NCBI GenBank assembly: GCA_026874595.1
Contig: CM049309.1
Location: forward strand, 46,656,079 to 46,720,078
Reading direction: 5' to 3'
DNA length: 64,000 bases
Source of the DNA: Sipunculus nudus
Lineage: Eukaryota > Annelida > Sipuncula > Golfingiida > Sipunculidae
Shown here: positions 1 to 13,100 of the stretch, piece by piece
How the letters are laid out: each line of letters begins with the position of its first letter
How positions within the stretch are numbered: position 1 is the stretch's first letter
Notes under the pieces: generated by a model
Databases searched by the model: none
Told to the model about the DNA's origin: nothing
Seen by the model: the letters and a program-made list of their open reading frames with translations, nothing else
Position numbers and translations under genes: made by a program

Positions 1-139
1 AACGCATCAGCTGGACCGAGGGCAAGGGAACATTAGAGATTATAAGGTTAATTACTGGCAGATAATTTGAAAGATGGGAGATAACTTATAATAGCAATCT
101 TTGGATTTACGTGTAACACAAAAATCTTTAAATAATATC

Positions 140-262
140 AGCCAGCATATTGCCTTCGATGATGCCGGTCCCTTATTCACGAAGGTTTTATTTTCGCGAT
201 AATTTCTATTTCGCGAAAATCACAAATTAAAAACCTCGCACATAAAAAGACAACCACAGTAT
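140..262. repeat. Dispersed short repeat, copy 1
   Basis: Contains TTCACGAAGGTTT, an imperfect TTCGCGA palindrome region and ACAACCACAGTAT. The same order of motifs recurs at about 15447-15556, so this is a dispersed element of roughly 110 bp, possibly MITE-like. Confidence 0.55.
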
Positions 263-300
263 TCAATCTCAAACAGGGACGTGGAATAGGTATATGCATG

Positions 301-530
301 CACACACACACATAAGCGCGCATGGATAAGATTTATTTCATTTAGTCCTTCATTTTACACCTGCCTGTTTGTGAATCCATTATAAATTTAAGAATTCACA
401 ACTTGTCATAAGGTGTGAAAGTATTTATTTGATTGAACAACATGTAGGCCTACTACAGAATTAGCTGCCTAATATTGATGTCTCTGCAAGTTACCATTAC
501 GGGTGAAATTGATAAATTTAAAGCATTTTC

Positions 531-584
<54 letters not shown>

Positions 585-600
585 AATTTACAGTAACCAT
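301..600. repeat. Simple repeats: (CA)n and (ATT)n
   Basis: A short CACACA run lies near 300-312 and a (TTA)n run of about 50 bp near 531-579. ATT/ATC-rich low-complexity sequence continues to about 845. No gene is seen in 1-844. Confidence 0.85.
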
Positions 601-844
601 AATTACGATAAATAAGTATGATTATAAAAAGAAGCATTAACGTTAGTTTTGTTATTATTAGTAATAGTATTAGTACAAGTAGTACTGTAGTAGTCTAATA
701 TTATTATTATTACATATTTTAAAATAGCAATAAATACAATAACAATTAAGTATAATATAATAAGATATTGTTTTATTATTATTGGTTTTATTATAATTTT
801 TATTATTATCATCATCATCTAAATTATTTTTATTATCATCATCA

Positions 845-1067
845 ATGTTGAAATTAGAAACATCATCATCAAACAGGGACAGAGGATTGGCAATCTGCTC
901 CCAATATAATTCTCGTCCTCTAGATTTTGGTATCACGCATCTGGAGAAACCCGTCTCAACAGGAAGGAGTGCTTTTTCTGTCCAAATTTCAGCTGTAGAG
1001 ACTTCTGTGAGCAGTCATGTCGTGAATGCATGAGCCCTGCATTGGATAATTCACAGGACAAACAAAA
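845..1067 (+). promoter_or_regulatory. Probable TRNAU1AP 5' region with upstream ATGs
   Basis: No TATA box is evident before the start codon; an inverted CCAAT (ATTGG) lies near 894. If transcription starts upstream of about 840, the leader has several upstream ATGs. The frame 845-1033 is open. ATG at 1026 stops after seven codons. ATG at 1030 ends in TGA at 1069-1071, overlapping the true ATG as ATGA. The transcription start cannot be read from the sequence. Confidence 0.35.
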
Positions 1068-1106
1068 ATGACTTCGTCAACCTCTTCTACTCTGTGGATG
1101 GGCGAT
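1068..1106 (+). CDS. TRNAU1AP: TRNAU1AP exon 1 (start codon)
   Basis: Encodes [13 protein letters not shown], the N-terminus and most of RNP2 of RRM1. It is followed by the donor GTAAGC at 1107 and ends in phase 0. The ATG context is AAAAATGA. Confidence 0.9.
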
Positions 1107-4100
1107 GTAAGCATGTGTAATTACAAATGTTCACCATATATCGCTCACGGGGGGGGGGGGGGGGTAACTGTATTGCATGTGCCCCATAGTCAGGTGACAG
1201 GTGTGGACGTGGCCACACATGTGCACTTTAAAAAAATTTTCTGCAGAACTATAGAAACCGGGCTGCAGCCTACCGCCGGTACCTTATGCACAACTGGTGT
1301 CACATAATAAATTGTTTCCTGAAAAAGGCCGATACATATTATTTTCCTGAGAATTCCCGTATTTTATTTTGCTCATAACTGGAGTTTATTATATTAGAGG
1401 AGGAGGGGTCCGGGGAACCTGGGTTCCCCGTCTGAACGGGGATGTGGGGGCTTTGCCCCCACATAAAGCTTATTTTTCCTATTAAAATAGTAAATGGTTT
1501 CCCATTTTCACGACAGATGGCGCTTCAATCGCAGATATAAATGAACAAAACTTGCTGCTGCTGGTATCTCGTCTTCATGGCTCACTTAGTAGAGTGTAGG
1601 GCTTCTAGTCTAGAGATCATAGGTTTGATTCCCGATTCAGGCGACTTCTGATGTTTAATAGTATATGTTAGAAGAGTTGAGTGTAGGGACATCTACAGGG
1701 AAAAGTAGGAGTTACAATAGGGAATTAGAGCAGACAGTTTTATTTATATTTTCCTCAATAGAAGCGAAGCCCACGTTCTATAGTGGCTCAAAATCTTCTA
1801 ATTTACAACAATGATAGTTATTATAAATGACTTACTGAGAAAAAAAGGGCAGCATAAAACAACTGCCCAAATTTTGGAAGGGTAGCAACTCGCAGCATCA
1901 GGGGATTCATTTCAGTGTATTTATTATGTGAAAATTGTGCATTTTTTAGGGTCTTTTAAAAATCAGTATTTCAAAGATTTAATATATGAATCCTTTAATA
2001 AATTTTAATATAATTTAAAGAAGAGAATGTTAAATAATAAATTGTAAGTTTTGTTAAGAATAAATAAGTGTTGTAAGTCAAATAAATTGCCTGTTATTGT
2101 GATTGTGTGCCATAAAGTTATTCATGACAAAGTTGACATTTGGCTTTAAAAGAGGCATGCATTGAATTCCATATTTCTAATTCTTATATACAATAAATGG
2201 GTATTATAAATTTATCTACAATAAATATCATGTTTCTTTATTAATATTTCATTAATAAAAAAAGATACTTACAATTTTTTGGGAAGATAAATGAAAGATG
2301 TCAAGTGAATGTCAGCCATGTTTTGATATGCAAGGATGAAAAAAAGGTGGTACTAATATGCAAATTTACATGGTAAAAAAATTACCAGCAGAAATTATAT
2401 AATACTGATAAATGTACAATATAATAAAATATGTGATTTTTGTATGACATGCCCACATGAATGATTGACACATATTCCCTGTGTTAATTTTGTAAATGAG
2501 GTGTAAAAAGGTGAAAATATTTATTTCAGTGGTCTGGATTAAGTGAAAATGTACACAACTTCATGCAGACTTAATGGAGGAATACATACTTTCCTAGTAA
2601 ATTTGACCAGTTTTACAGTGTTGTGATTCCCAGTATGTATAAATATACATTAAATAACCCTTTTTTTTGCTAATTTATACATCAGTTAATTATAATTATA
2701 GTATAAATTCTACAAAATTTTGTAAAGTGACTGTTAATTCAAGCTTTACAAAAAACCCTCTTAAATACACAAATAACTGATAATATATATCACGCCTTAA
2801 AAGTTTGATAAATTCCAGACTGATATCATAAGTTTGGAAAATGTTAATCAAAACCCCTTTAAAGGTGCCCATTCACCTACCTTTTGAAAAAGAATTTTGT
2901 GATTTCTGGCTTCCTTTTTGTATATATTAATGATATAAGGGTATTTGGGTTATGAAAAGTTCTTATAACACCATCATGAAGGATGTATGAACTTCTTTAT
3001 CAACATGTTTGTAAACACAGCAATGTTGACAAACGGGGAAAAATGTAACCTTAGGTGGTAGGTTGCATTAATGTGGAAGTTGAAAGGTCACTTTTACAAA
3101 ACCCCATTTACGAAGCTCTGGCTTATCTGATTAGCTGCCAGATGTTGAATTTGTCTTGATAATTTTGGCGGGCCCCTTATATTATAAACACATTGATATT
3201 AACAAAACAAGCAGCCTGTGTGCAGTATATCAAAGTTTTCTGGACTGTTTAAAAGCTCCAACAGATGACCTTCTGTTTATAAAGGTCAGATAGGGTTTTG
3301 GGCCCATTTAAAAACTTTTATTTTTTATAACCTCAGGATATTTGTTTAAAGCATCTTACTGATGATAATCCTCACCAGTCACTTTTTGCATGCAAAACAC
3401 AATATAACACTACACCTGCACATGCTTGCAGAGTTTTGCAGCCGCAGTAGACGGCAAAACCAGTCAGTAATCATTATGCTTGCAATGATGAATAAACAAA
3501 AGAGAATACATGTGAACTTACAGCCCAAACTGAAACCCCATCTCTATGGTAACGAGTAATTTCCTTTATTGCTTTCAAGTTGGCTGCACCCAGTAACCTG
3601 TGTGAGCCATATTCTTATTCATGCGGTCAGAAATTCAACAAACGTGGAGGGATTGACCAATATGCTTAGAACTGTACTTTTCTCATTCATGTTTGGTATT
3701 GTTAGAAAGTACACTGCAAACGGTTATTCTGGTTTATAGGCCATCTGTAGGCCATGAGGCATTTTCAGAAATTACGAAAAATATTTGCATCTTCATGTGG
3801 CCTTATAACAGTTCCTCAGACCAAAATGTAAAGGCACTCTGGCAGGCCAGTAATCTGATCGTGATGTCAGATATGGCACTACAATAACCCTTGGTCTCCA
3901 CCAAGATATCTACTGTCTTAATAATGATTATCAGTGCAGGTAGACTTTTTACACCTCATATTTTAGTATACTTATTTCATTTACTTCTTTCTGCTGCAGT
4001 TGGAGCCCTACATGAATGAGGAGTTCATCACTCAAGCTTTCTATTCTTCTGGAGAATACATACTCGGAGTTAAATTGATCAGAGAGAAGCACACTGGGTA

Positions 4101-7100
4101 AGTCACTATGTTTCTGTTCCTTTCCTGAAACAGTTGAGCATCATTTATCTGAACTCTGTGTATACCCCAAAAATATTTATTTTAAAATCTAAACTAAGAA
4201 CTTGAAATTTGATTATTTATTCAAAATATAATGAATGAAATAATATCTGAAAGATTAGTTTGAAAGATCATCTAATTCCCAGCATATATATTCAGATTAG
4301 CAGTGATATATAATTCTGGTTAATTAGTGCACCTGACTACATGTAGCAGGTGTAAAAAGACCTCCCCTCCAGGCAGTGCTGTCCCAAGCTGATGCTGAGG
4401 TGATTAAACAAAACAAACAAAATGTTACACAAGACTAACTGTTGAAATAACAGAAAAAGATTCTGATTTCTGAAGTGAAAAGATTATTAAGCAATTATTC
4501 ACATTTTATTGCATTTTTATTCGTAAATAAAATTTTTGTTCAAAGCTTTTTTATTTACCACTGCTTTCTCCTGGTCCTCTTGCTTTAAATATCAGTCTTT
4601 ATAAAGCTTACCCTAGGTATGATACCAATTGATTCTGATCTTACCAATGCCCTTTAACAATAATTAGGGCCCCCTTGACAAGCGGTGCCCTATAGAGATC
4701 ACCATGTCAGTCCATCCATCAGTCCTTCCGTATTTCTGTCCTTCCGTCAGTGACACTTTCTTTCGCGCGCGATAACTCAACGACAACATACTGCAGCTTT
4801 CCCAAATTCACAGGGATGATTGGTACCTATAACGGCTCCAGACCTATCGAATTACAGACTTGACGGAATTCCAATATGGCCACCACAGCCCAATTGCTGA
4901 TTTTCTTTTACGGGCAATAACTCAACAACAAACTGCAGATTTCCCAAATTCACAGGGATAATATGTACTTATGAGAGCTTCAGACCTATGGAATAACAGA
5001 CTTGTCGGAATTCCAATATGGCTATCTCAGCCTTATCACTGATTTTTTTTTCGCGCACAATAACTCAACAACAACATAATGCAGCTTTCCCAAATTCACA
5101 GGGATGATTGGAACCTATGAAGGTTCCAGACCTATTGAATTATAGATCTTTCAGAATTCCAATATGGCCGCTGCAGCCCAATCGCTGATTTTCTTTCGCA
5201 CGTGATAACTCAACAGCAACATACTGCAGCTTTCCCAAATTCACGGATGATTTTTTAATATGAGGGTTCCAGACCTTGAGAATTACACACCTGTCAGAAT
5301 TACAATATGGCCACCACAGCCCAATCGCTGATTTTCTTTTGTGCATGATAACTCAACAACAACATACTGCAGCTTTCCAAATTTACAGGGATGATTGGTA
5401 CCTATGACAGCTCTCAGACCTGTTGAATTACAGACTTGTCGGAATTCCAGTATGGTTGCTACAGCCCAGTCGCCGATTTTCTTTCATGCAATTTAACTCA
5501 ACAACAACATACTGCAGCTTTCCCAAATTCACAGGGATGATTTGTTCCTATGAGAGCTTCAGACTTATCCAATAACAGACTTGTATGAATTCCAATATGA
5601 CCACCAGAGCCTATGCGGACTCAATCCCTGTTGAATTAAACACCTGTCAGAATTCCAATACCTTTGTCCGACCACATCTAGTTTTATTTAATTTTACTTG
5701 ATGATTTATGGAAAATGTCACAAGATTTTTTGTTGCCCTTATTTATTATAGTCTTGATTAAATAATTTGAGTGTGTCAGTATCTTAAAATGTCTGGAAGT
5801 GATACTTGGTTGCAAACCCACAAAAACTTTGTCCCCTGAGCTGTTCGTATAAATGTTGCTCTACTGTATTTTGAATATTATAAATTACTTTTCTTTGTTA
5901 TGTTCCTTTAGAATCCCATATTCCTTATTCTGAAGACTACTAACACTCTAATTCTGATAAAGTGTAACCTTCCTTATTTAAACTTCATTCATTAGCTCAG
6001 CTGACTATAAGTCATCTGAGCTATAGTCGTGGTCCATTGTCCGTCGTCCGTCCGTCTGTCCGTCCGTCCGTCCGTCCGTCCGTAGATGTGGCACGTTTTG
6101 AAACCGTAAGACCTAGGAATCCAAAATTCGGCATAATGTTAGATGTCCCCAAGATCTCCTACCAAGCCGAAAACTTGGTCTTTGCGACTTCGTTCCTTTG
6201 AGAAATTTAGGAAAAACCTCAATTTTTTATTAAAAACCTATTTCCACTCTTCAGGACTGCCTAATATTGAAACCACTCAACTGTTTTTCCTCATATTTAC
6301 CATAAATATTCCTCTATATAGTTCCTATGTACATGCCAGAAATTAGGTCTGTATTATATAATTTAAAAAAGTTATGGACCCAAACATAATGCATTTTGGA
6401 AAAAATCAGGAAAGATATTTGATCACTTAACACAAAACATGTTAAAGCTATGTTTTTTTTTTCCCAGTAATATAACTTTATTTTATCAAAATTAAATTGT
6501 ATACCCAAAATAAGATCAAAATCTTTTAAATTTTTTAAAATATTAACAAAAATAAAAAATTGGTACCTTAAATTTTGCCCAACTTTGACCATGGCACGTT
6601 TTTTTCCTGTAAGTACTGTGGATCTAATTTTCACAGCATGTACAAATAGGTATTTAATCTGTTAAAATCTGAAATTTGAAATTAAAAGCTGCAAAATTAG
6701 GCTAGTTATTGAATTTTTTTGGAGGCTCTTGTTGTATTCCCTTACATTGTCAAGCAGTCCACTTTGGTCACTGTTGGTCATTCAGTGCAGCTCTCTATGC
6801 TCCCAAAGTTGTTGGCATAATGTTAGATGTCCCCAAGATCTCCTACCAAGCTGAAAACGGGGTCTTTGTGACTTTTTTCCTTTGAGAAATTAAGAAAAAA
6901 CCCCCAACTTTATTTTATCAAAATTAAATTGTATACCCAAAATAAGATCAAAATCTTTTAAATTTTTTAAAATATTAACAAAAATAAAAAATTGGTACCT
7001 TAAATTTTGCCCAACTTTGACCATGGCACGTTTTTTTCCTGTAAGTACTGTGGATCTAATTTTCACAGCATGTACAAATAGGTATTTAATCTGTTAAAAT

Positions 7101-10100
7101 CTGAAATTTGAAATTAAAAGCTGCAAAATTAGGCTAGTTATTGAATTTTTTTGGAGGCTCTTGTTGTATTCCCTTACATTGTCAAGCAGTCCACTTTGGT
7201 CACTGTTGGTCATTCAGTGCAGCTCTCTATGCTCCCAAAGTTGTTGGCATAATGTTAGATGTCCCCAAGATCTCCTACCAAGCTGAAAACGGGGTCTTTG
7301 TGACTTTTTTCCTTTGAGAAATTAAGAAAAAACCTCAATTTTTTATTAAAAACCTATTTTCACATTTCAAGACAGCCTAACTACGAAACCACTCACCTGT
7401 TTTTCCTCATATTTACCATTAATAACCCTCTATATAGTTCCTATGTACATGTCAGAAATTAGGTCTGTATTATATGATTTAAAAAAAGTTATGGCCTCAA
7501 ACATAATGCATTTTGTAAAAAATCAGGAAAGATATTTGATCACTTTAAACAAAACATTTTAAAGCTATGGAATTTTTCCAGTAATATATCTTTAATTAAT
7601 CAAAATTAAATTGTATACCCAAAATTAGATCAAAATCTGTTAAATTTTTTAAAATATTAGCAAAAATAAAAAATTGGTACCTTAAATTTTGCCTAAATTT
7701 GACCATGTCACATTTTTTTCTTATAAGTACATTTGATTTAATTTTCAAAGCCAGTTTACATGTGGATTTAATCTGATGAATTTTGAATTTGAAAGTATAA
7801 GCTTAAAAATTAGTCTCGCTATTGAAGTTTTTTAGAAGCCTTAATGTATTTGTATTTTCTAGCATCATGACCCAACTTTTGTTTACCTGGTAATCCAAAA
7901 ATTGGCATGATGTTAGATGTAATTGTAAATATTCATATTCTTCCATACATTTCCTATGTACATACCAAAATTTTGGTCAGTATTGCATAATTTGTTGAAG
8001 TTACAGGCCCAAACATAATGCACCTTGTAAAAAATCAGGATATATATTTACTCACTTAAAATAAGAATGGCTGAGACTTTTTTAAGGAATATAACATCAT
8101 TTAATCAAGATTCAATTGTATACCAAAAATTAGATCTGAAAAATGCATTTTTTTTAAGTTATTAGCATAAATATAAAATCAATACCTTAAATTTTGCCCA
8201 ACTTTGGCAACGGCACAATTTTTTCCTGTAAGTACTGAGGATGTTATTTTCACAGCATGTACACATAAGGATTTAATCTGTTAAAATTTGAAATTTGAAA
8301 ATAAAAGCTGCAAATTTAGGCTAGTTATTTAATTTGTTTGGAGGCTCTTGTTGTATTCCCTTACATTGTCAAGCAGTCCACTGAGGTCACTGTAGGTCAT
8401 TCAGTGCAACTCTCAATGCTCCCCAGGCTATTATGTAATCCCATTACTCGGGCAAGCCCTCTCTCTTGTTGAGCTTGATCAGGCTGCCAGCATAAATACC
8501 ACAGGGAGCCTTTCTCTCTCCCCCCCCCCCCCCCCATCCGAATCTGTTGACAGATGTGTACTCTAAACAAGATGAATCTTATAATTTCACATTTTTTCAG
8601 CGATGAACAGTAACAACAGAGACCCCTCCCTGACCCACCCCTTCAATACACAGGACTAATATACAAGACAAAGCTTATAATTTTTATGTTAAAAAAATCT
8701 TTTTGTCGAGACTTGGACAATTTTGATTTTTTAAAGAAAAAAATTTTCAGGAATTTAATCCTAATATTCAAATATGGTAAAATATTAGGACCTAATGTAA
8801 GTGCTAACTGACAAGATTTAAGAAGATATAAATACTTGGTAGCATTTCATTTATATCTCTTAAAGTTGGCGGGGCCTAGGTGTGAATAACACTGTTAAAC
8901 CTAGTTTTTAAAATTAGGAATATTGGTCAAACTTTGTGGGATTAATTTTTAACTCATATGGCCATATATTTAACTTTTGAAAACTTAATTACCTTCACAC
9001 ATTATTTGTTTATGAAATGGAACTTTTATATGACATCACTAAATGGTTTCAGGCCAAAGGTTTCATTTATAACACAGTCCATATGCTTTAGCTCATGTCC
9101 ATTATTCTATAATTCACAGAGGTTCATTTAAGCTGGGCCATTTTCTCTTAGCTTTTCAAATGGTTTCTGTAGTAACTCGCTTTGATTACAGATGCAGGGT
9201 CCCACTCCAGGTCACTGGAAGTCAGCTATGCCAGGGTTTCTGATTTGTTACAGTCACTAGGGGAGATCCCCTGCTGTGACAGGTGTACAGTTATTCTCAT
9301 ATCACCACCCCAATCCCCCCCCCCCAGCAAACCCAACCCACCTAGTGTTATGCAGTAATTGTTATTGTTTTCACTGTATCTCCTTAATTGTAATGTTGTT
9401 TCCACTCCGATATGCAAAAACTTTCCTTGAAAAAAAAGTTCAAGGTGTAATCCAGAAGATGCAATGTTGTGTAATGTAGCATTTTTAAAGAAATCAATTT
9501 TCTTTTAAATGATTTTAACAAATATAATTGAACCCATCAGTATGCTTAAATTATTATAAAATATGAAGCACATTATGGATAAATAAAGAAACAATTAAAA
9601 ATTGTGAAATCTAAATCAAGTATTATTTTTAGATATTTATTGTTTTGCAGATTTAAAATATATATTTTTGTGGTATAAAATAAATAAACATTTGTATGCA
9701 TGATGTGGTGTTATCTGACAAGATTGAGATTTATGATGATGCAATTGAGAATTATGAATCAACTTTTATATTCAGATATATATGTTAAATTGGAAATGTA
9801 TATAAATATAAACTTAAACTAGAAAATAATTGATGTGATAAAAAAATGAGGATTTAATACAAACATTTGTTCATTATTTTCCTGCCTCAGCAGAATTTGA
9901 GATCAGGCTTTGTTTGCCCTGTTTTATGTTGTTAATTAGCTATATTTCAACTGTATACAATTCATAAAAAAAATACATATATATTTAATAATATATATTA
10001 TACAAAAAATAGATTCAGTTGAACAAATGTGTAAACTACTGAAATGTCAGCAGTTAATCGAAAAACCAACTAATGATCATGGTAATAGTACAGATCATTT

Positions 10101-13100
10101 GTTCACAAACTGCTCACATGCTTTAGTTTCAAAATTAGGAAACACATGGTCAGGTCACAAAATATTTTTTGCAACAATTTCTTGCTCATCAATACAAACC
10201 AATCATATAAACCAACCATGGCCTTTATTACCTCTTCCTCTTATACTTTATCTCCATTTGACATTATTTTAGATTTTTACCTTCAAGGTTAACGTCAGCT
10301 GAGCACAGTGACCCATAGGTCCCTTGTTTTAAATTGTGTTGATCCAGAAGTTTTAACAGAATGCTGCCAGGTTCAACTAAACCTCTGTGTTATCTTTGAT
10401 ACGCAGGCTCTCTCTCCTTATCAGCACTTAACCTTGCAAAAATGCAATATAAACACTGAATATGAGCATAAGATGAATGAATATCAATATTTTGACTCTA
10501 ATTTGCCTATTCTTAATGCTGATAACAAGTGCCTGAGCTTTATGTAACCTTTAATTGATCTCAACAGGGCTTGGCATTAATGACTAACTGCTTGCCGAGG
10601 GCAAATAAAAATTCCAGAAAATAGTGGGAGGGCAACTTAAAGTCACCTCCTTCTTGCCCGACTGAGCAAGTGGGTCCAACATAAACCTTTATCCAAAGGC
10701 CTGAAAAAGGATGTTTGTGTTCTTAAATACAATCAGTGATTTTGTGGGGCAAGTAAAAGTTCATGTAGGGTAAGTAAAAGATAGATGTTACTTGCCCAAC
10801 TGGGCAAATACTTTCAAAAGTTAATGTAGAGCCCTGCTCAATTCTGTAATCACAAACACAGAAGCTGAGAACAAGTTTCTTTAATATATTTGAACTGTAA
10901 GTATTGTTTGTTTTCTGTGTGATGTTTATCCAGTATAGTTGTTAATATGAGTGTTCAGAATAATATATACTTTCTAATTACAAATATTCATTAAACTTTG
11001 TGTTAAGAAAACACATATTTAATCTTTAATTGAATAGTATTTTTGTATGTCAATATCTGGAGATGATCATTGCCCTTCTATATGCAAGCTTTGTGCTAAT
11101 GTGTCAGTTTAAGGTTCAGTGATGATCTTGGTGCAAGAAGGTTTCATTGATAAAGAATTAATGACTGGTACTCTTGTTCCATTAAACCTCTCCACCTGCT
11201 TGTATAAGGAGAGAATTTTCAGTTCACAGTAGTTCACATTAATGGCCCCAACAGCACATATCTGCTGATAAGAGGCGTGTGGTGTCTAACCAGCAGTAAA
11301 GTTTTACCAAAAAAACTTGACAGAATTTAACTTGAAATAGGAGAAAACACTCAAAACAGTCTTTTTCACTTTAATATTGATGTGACACACCAAATATACA
11401 ACCTAAAGATGGACATGGAATAACAAACAAATCATTGTTTGTATTTGCAAGTGACAGACTCAGGCAACCTCTTGTGTTTCATACAGGTCTGTTTACTACA
11501 CCACAGGTATAAACAAGCATTACCAATTTACCATTTTCAGATGTCATTGTTTTCTGCTGCTTGTGAAGGACTTATTTACATTGTTGCAAAGTGAATACAT
11601 TCAGTTCATAATGTATCTTTTTATCATAAATCAGTTAATTATTTCAAATCAACACTCTTTCAAATGACATGATAACTAATCAATGGCTTTTTTTGGCTAA
11701 GGATACCAACTTAACAATTTTTAGTAAAACTGTGGACAGGGATGTTGAAACAGACTGAATCCAGGGTTCACATTTGACCTGGGTAAAGAACCTGTTTTAC
11801 AAACCCAGTGGGTAAAACCTGGGTTAAAAAATATTTTACCACATCTTTTCAAAGCTTTTCCCCATGTTTATTTGCTTTATCAAGCAGAACCCAAGCTTAA
11901 TTTCTTTGTCATTAAACAGCAGAATTTACTTATATAACCTACACAATTTTTGTGAATATTGGCAGCAAGCCAAGTGGCTCTGACTACATCACCCCTGTCT
12001 AAAAGTAAAAGAAGTAATTTACCACTCACACTTAAACTCATGTTTGGCTGTGTAGGGCATTCACTCTTGTCAATAGGAATTAGAGGTAAAACCCAAGAAT
12101 CCTGGGTAATATCTGGACAAAACCTATTTTAGCCAGCCCAAGTTTTACCTGGGTAAACCTGAGTTACTGGTAGGTAAAACCTGCGAACCCTGATTGATTC
12201 AGGAGTAATTACCTCAACCAATGAAAGATTCAGGTGATTATGATTAGCCATTTTGTGTGTGTCCAAGCCATATCTTTGAAGTTAATTCTCCATAAATTTC
12301 CATGAAATGTGGAAGGATATCTCATGGAAGAAAAGGTTTTTGGGGAAAGATCAATCAAATTGATAAATGAATATTTTGATTAATTTTGATCCAGGTTATT
12401 ACATCCAGTGACGTCACATGAATCACACATTACTAGTTATTTAAATTCATCATCAGTCAGAGCATGCACAACTATAAAAGCTATTCATCTTTATTAGTTT
12501 TTTTCACAACAATGACAACAGACTTTCCAAAATCATTTTTAATGAAGTTTAATGGAAGGATGGGTGACAGGCATTTGTTTAAAATCATGTTAATTTTGAC
12601 TGAATTAATGTGGAACGTTGGCATGAAATTTTGATTAAATTTTTAGGCAGGCCTAGCTGTAGATCAGGTGGAGGAGGAATGTGCTCTTTGAGTGCTATCC
12701 AGTTATTTATGTCTTTATCATCTTGTATTGTTTATGCATGGAGCTATGTGCTGCCACAGTAATGTCTACTTTATGACTGAACGAGGGGTCTTGTAATTTT
12801 GTTTTCTCCTGAAAATTTCCACAATTGCAGTAATTGTGAGCACAACAATACCAGTAATCATTAGCATTCAGCCATTTCAGTAATTGTGAATATTTCTCCT
12901 ATTTCAGACAGTATTAATTTGTGACAAATAATAAACTTGTACGTCATTCAGAATCATTCAGATGCTGTATTTTAACCAAGGATCTGTAGACATATGTTTG
13001 GAACTGCCTGTATACCATCCATTTACCCATAAATGAGATTGTGTGGGCATTAAATGACTGGTTTGACATTTCAATTGTATGATATTACTACTCTTAGAAA

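Noticed and set aside
845-1033. 62-residue frame as a small protein gene
   Set aside because: No family resemblance; better treated as a possible uORF of TRNAU1AP.
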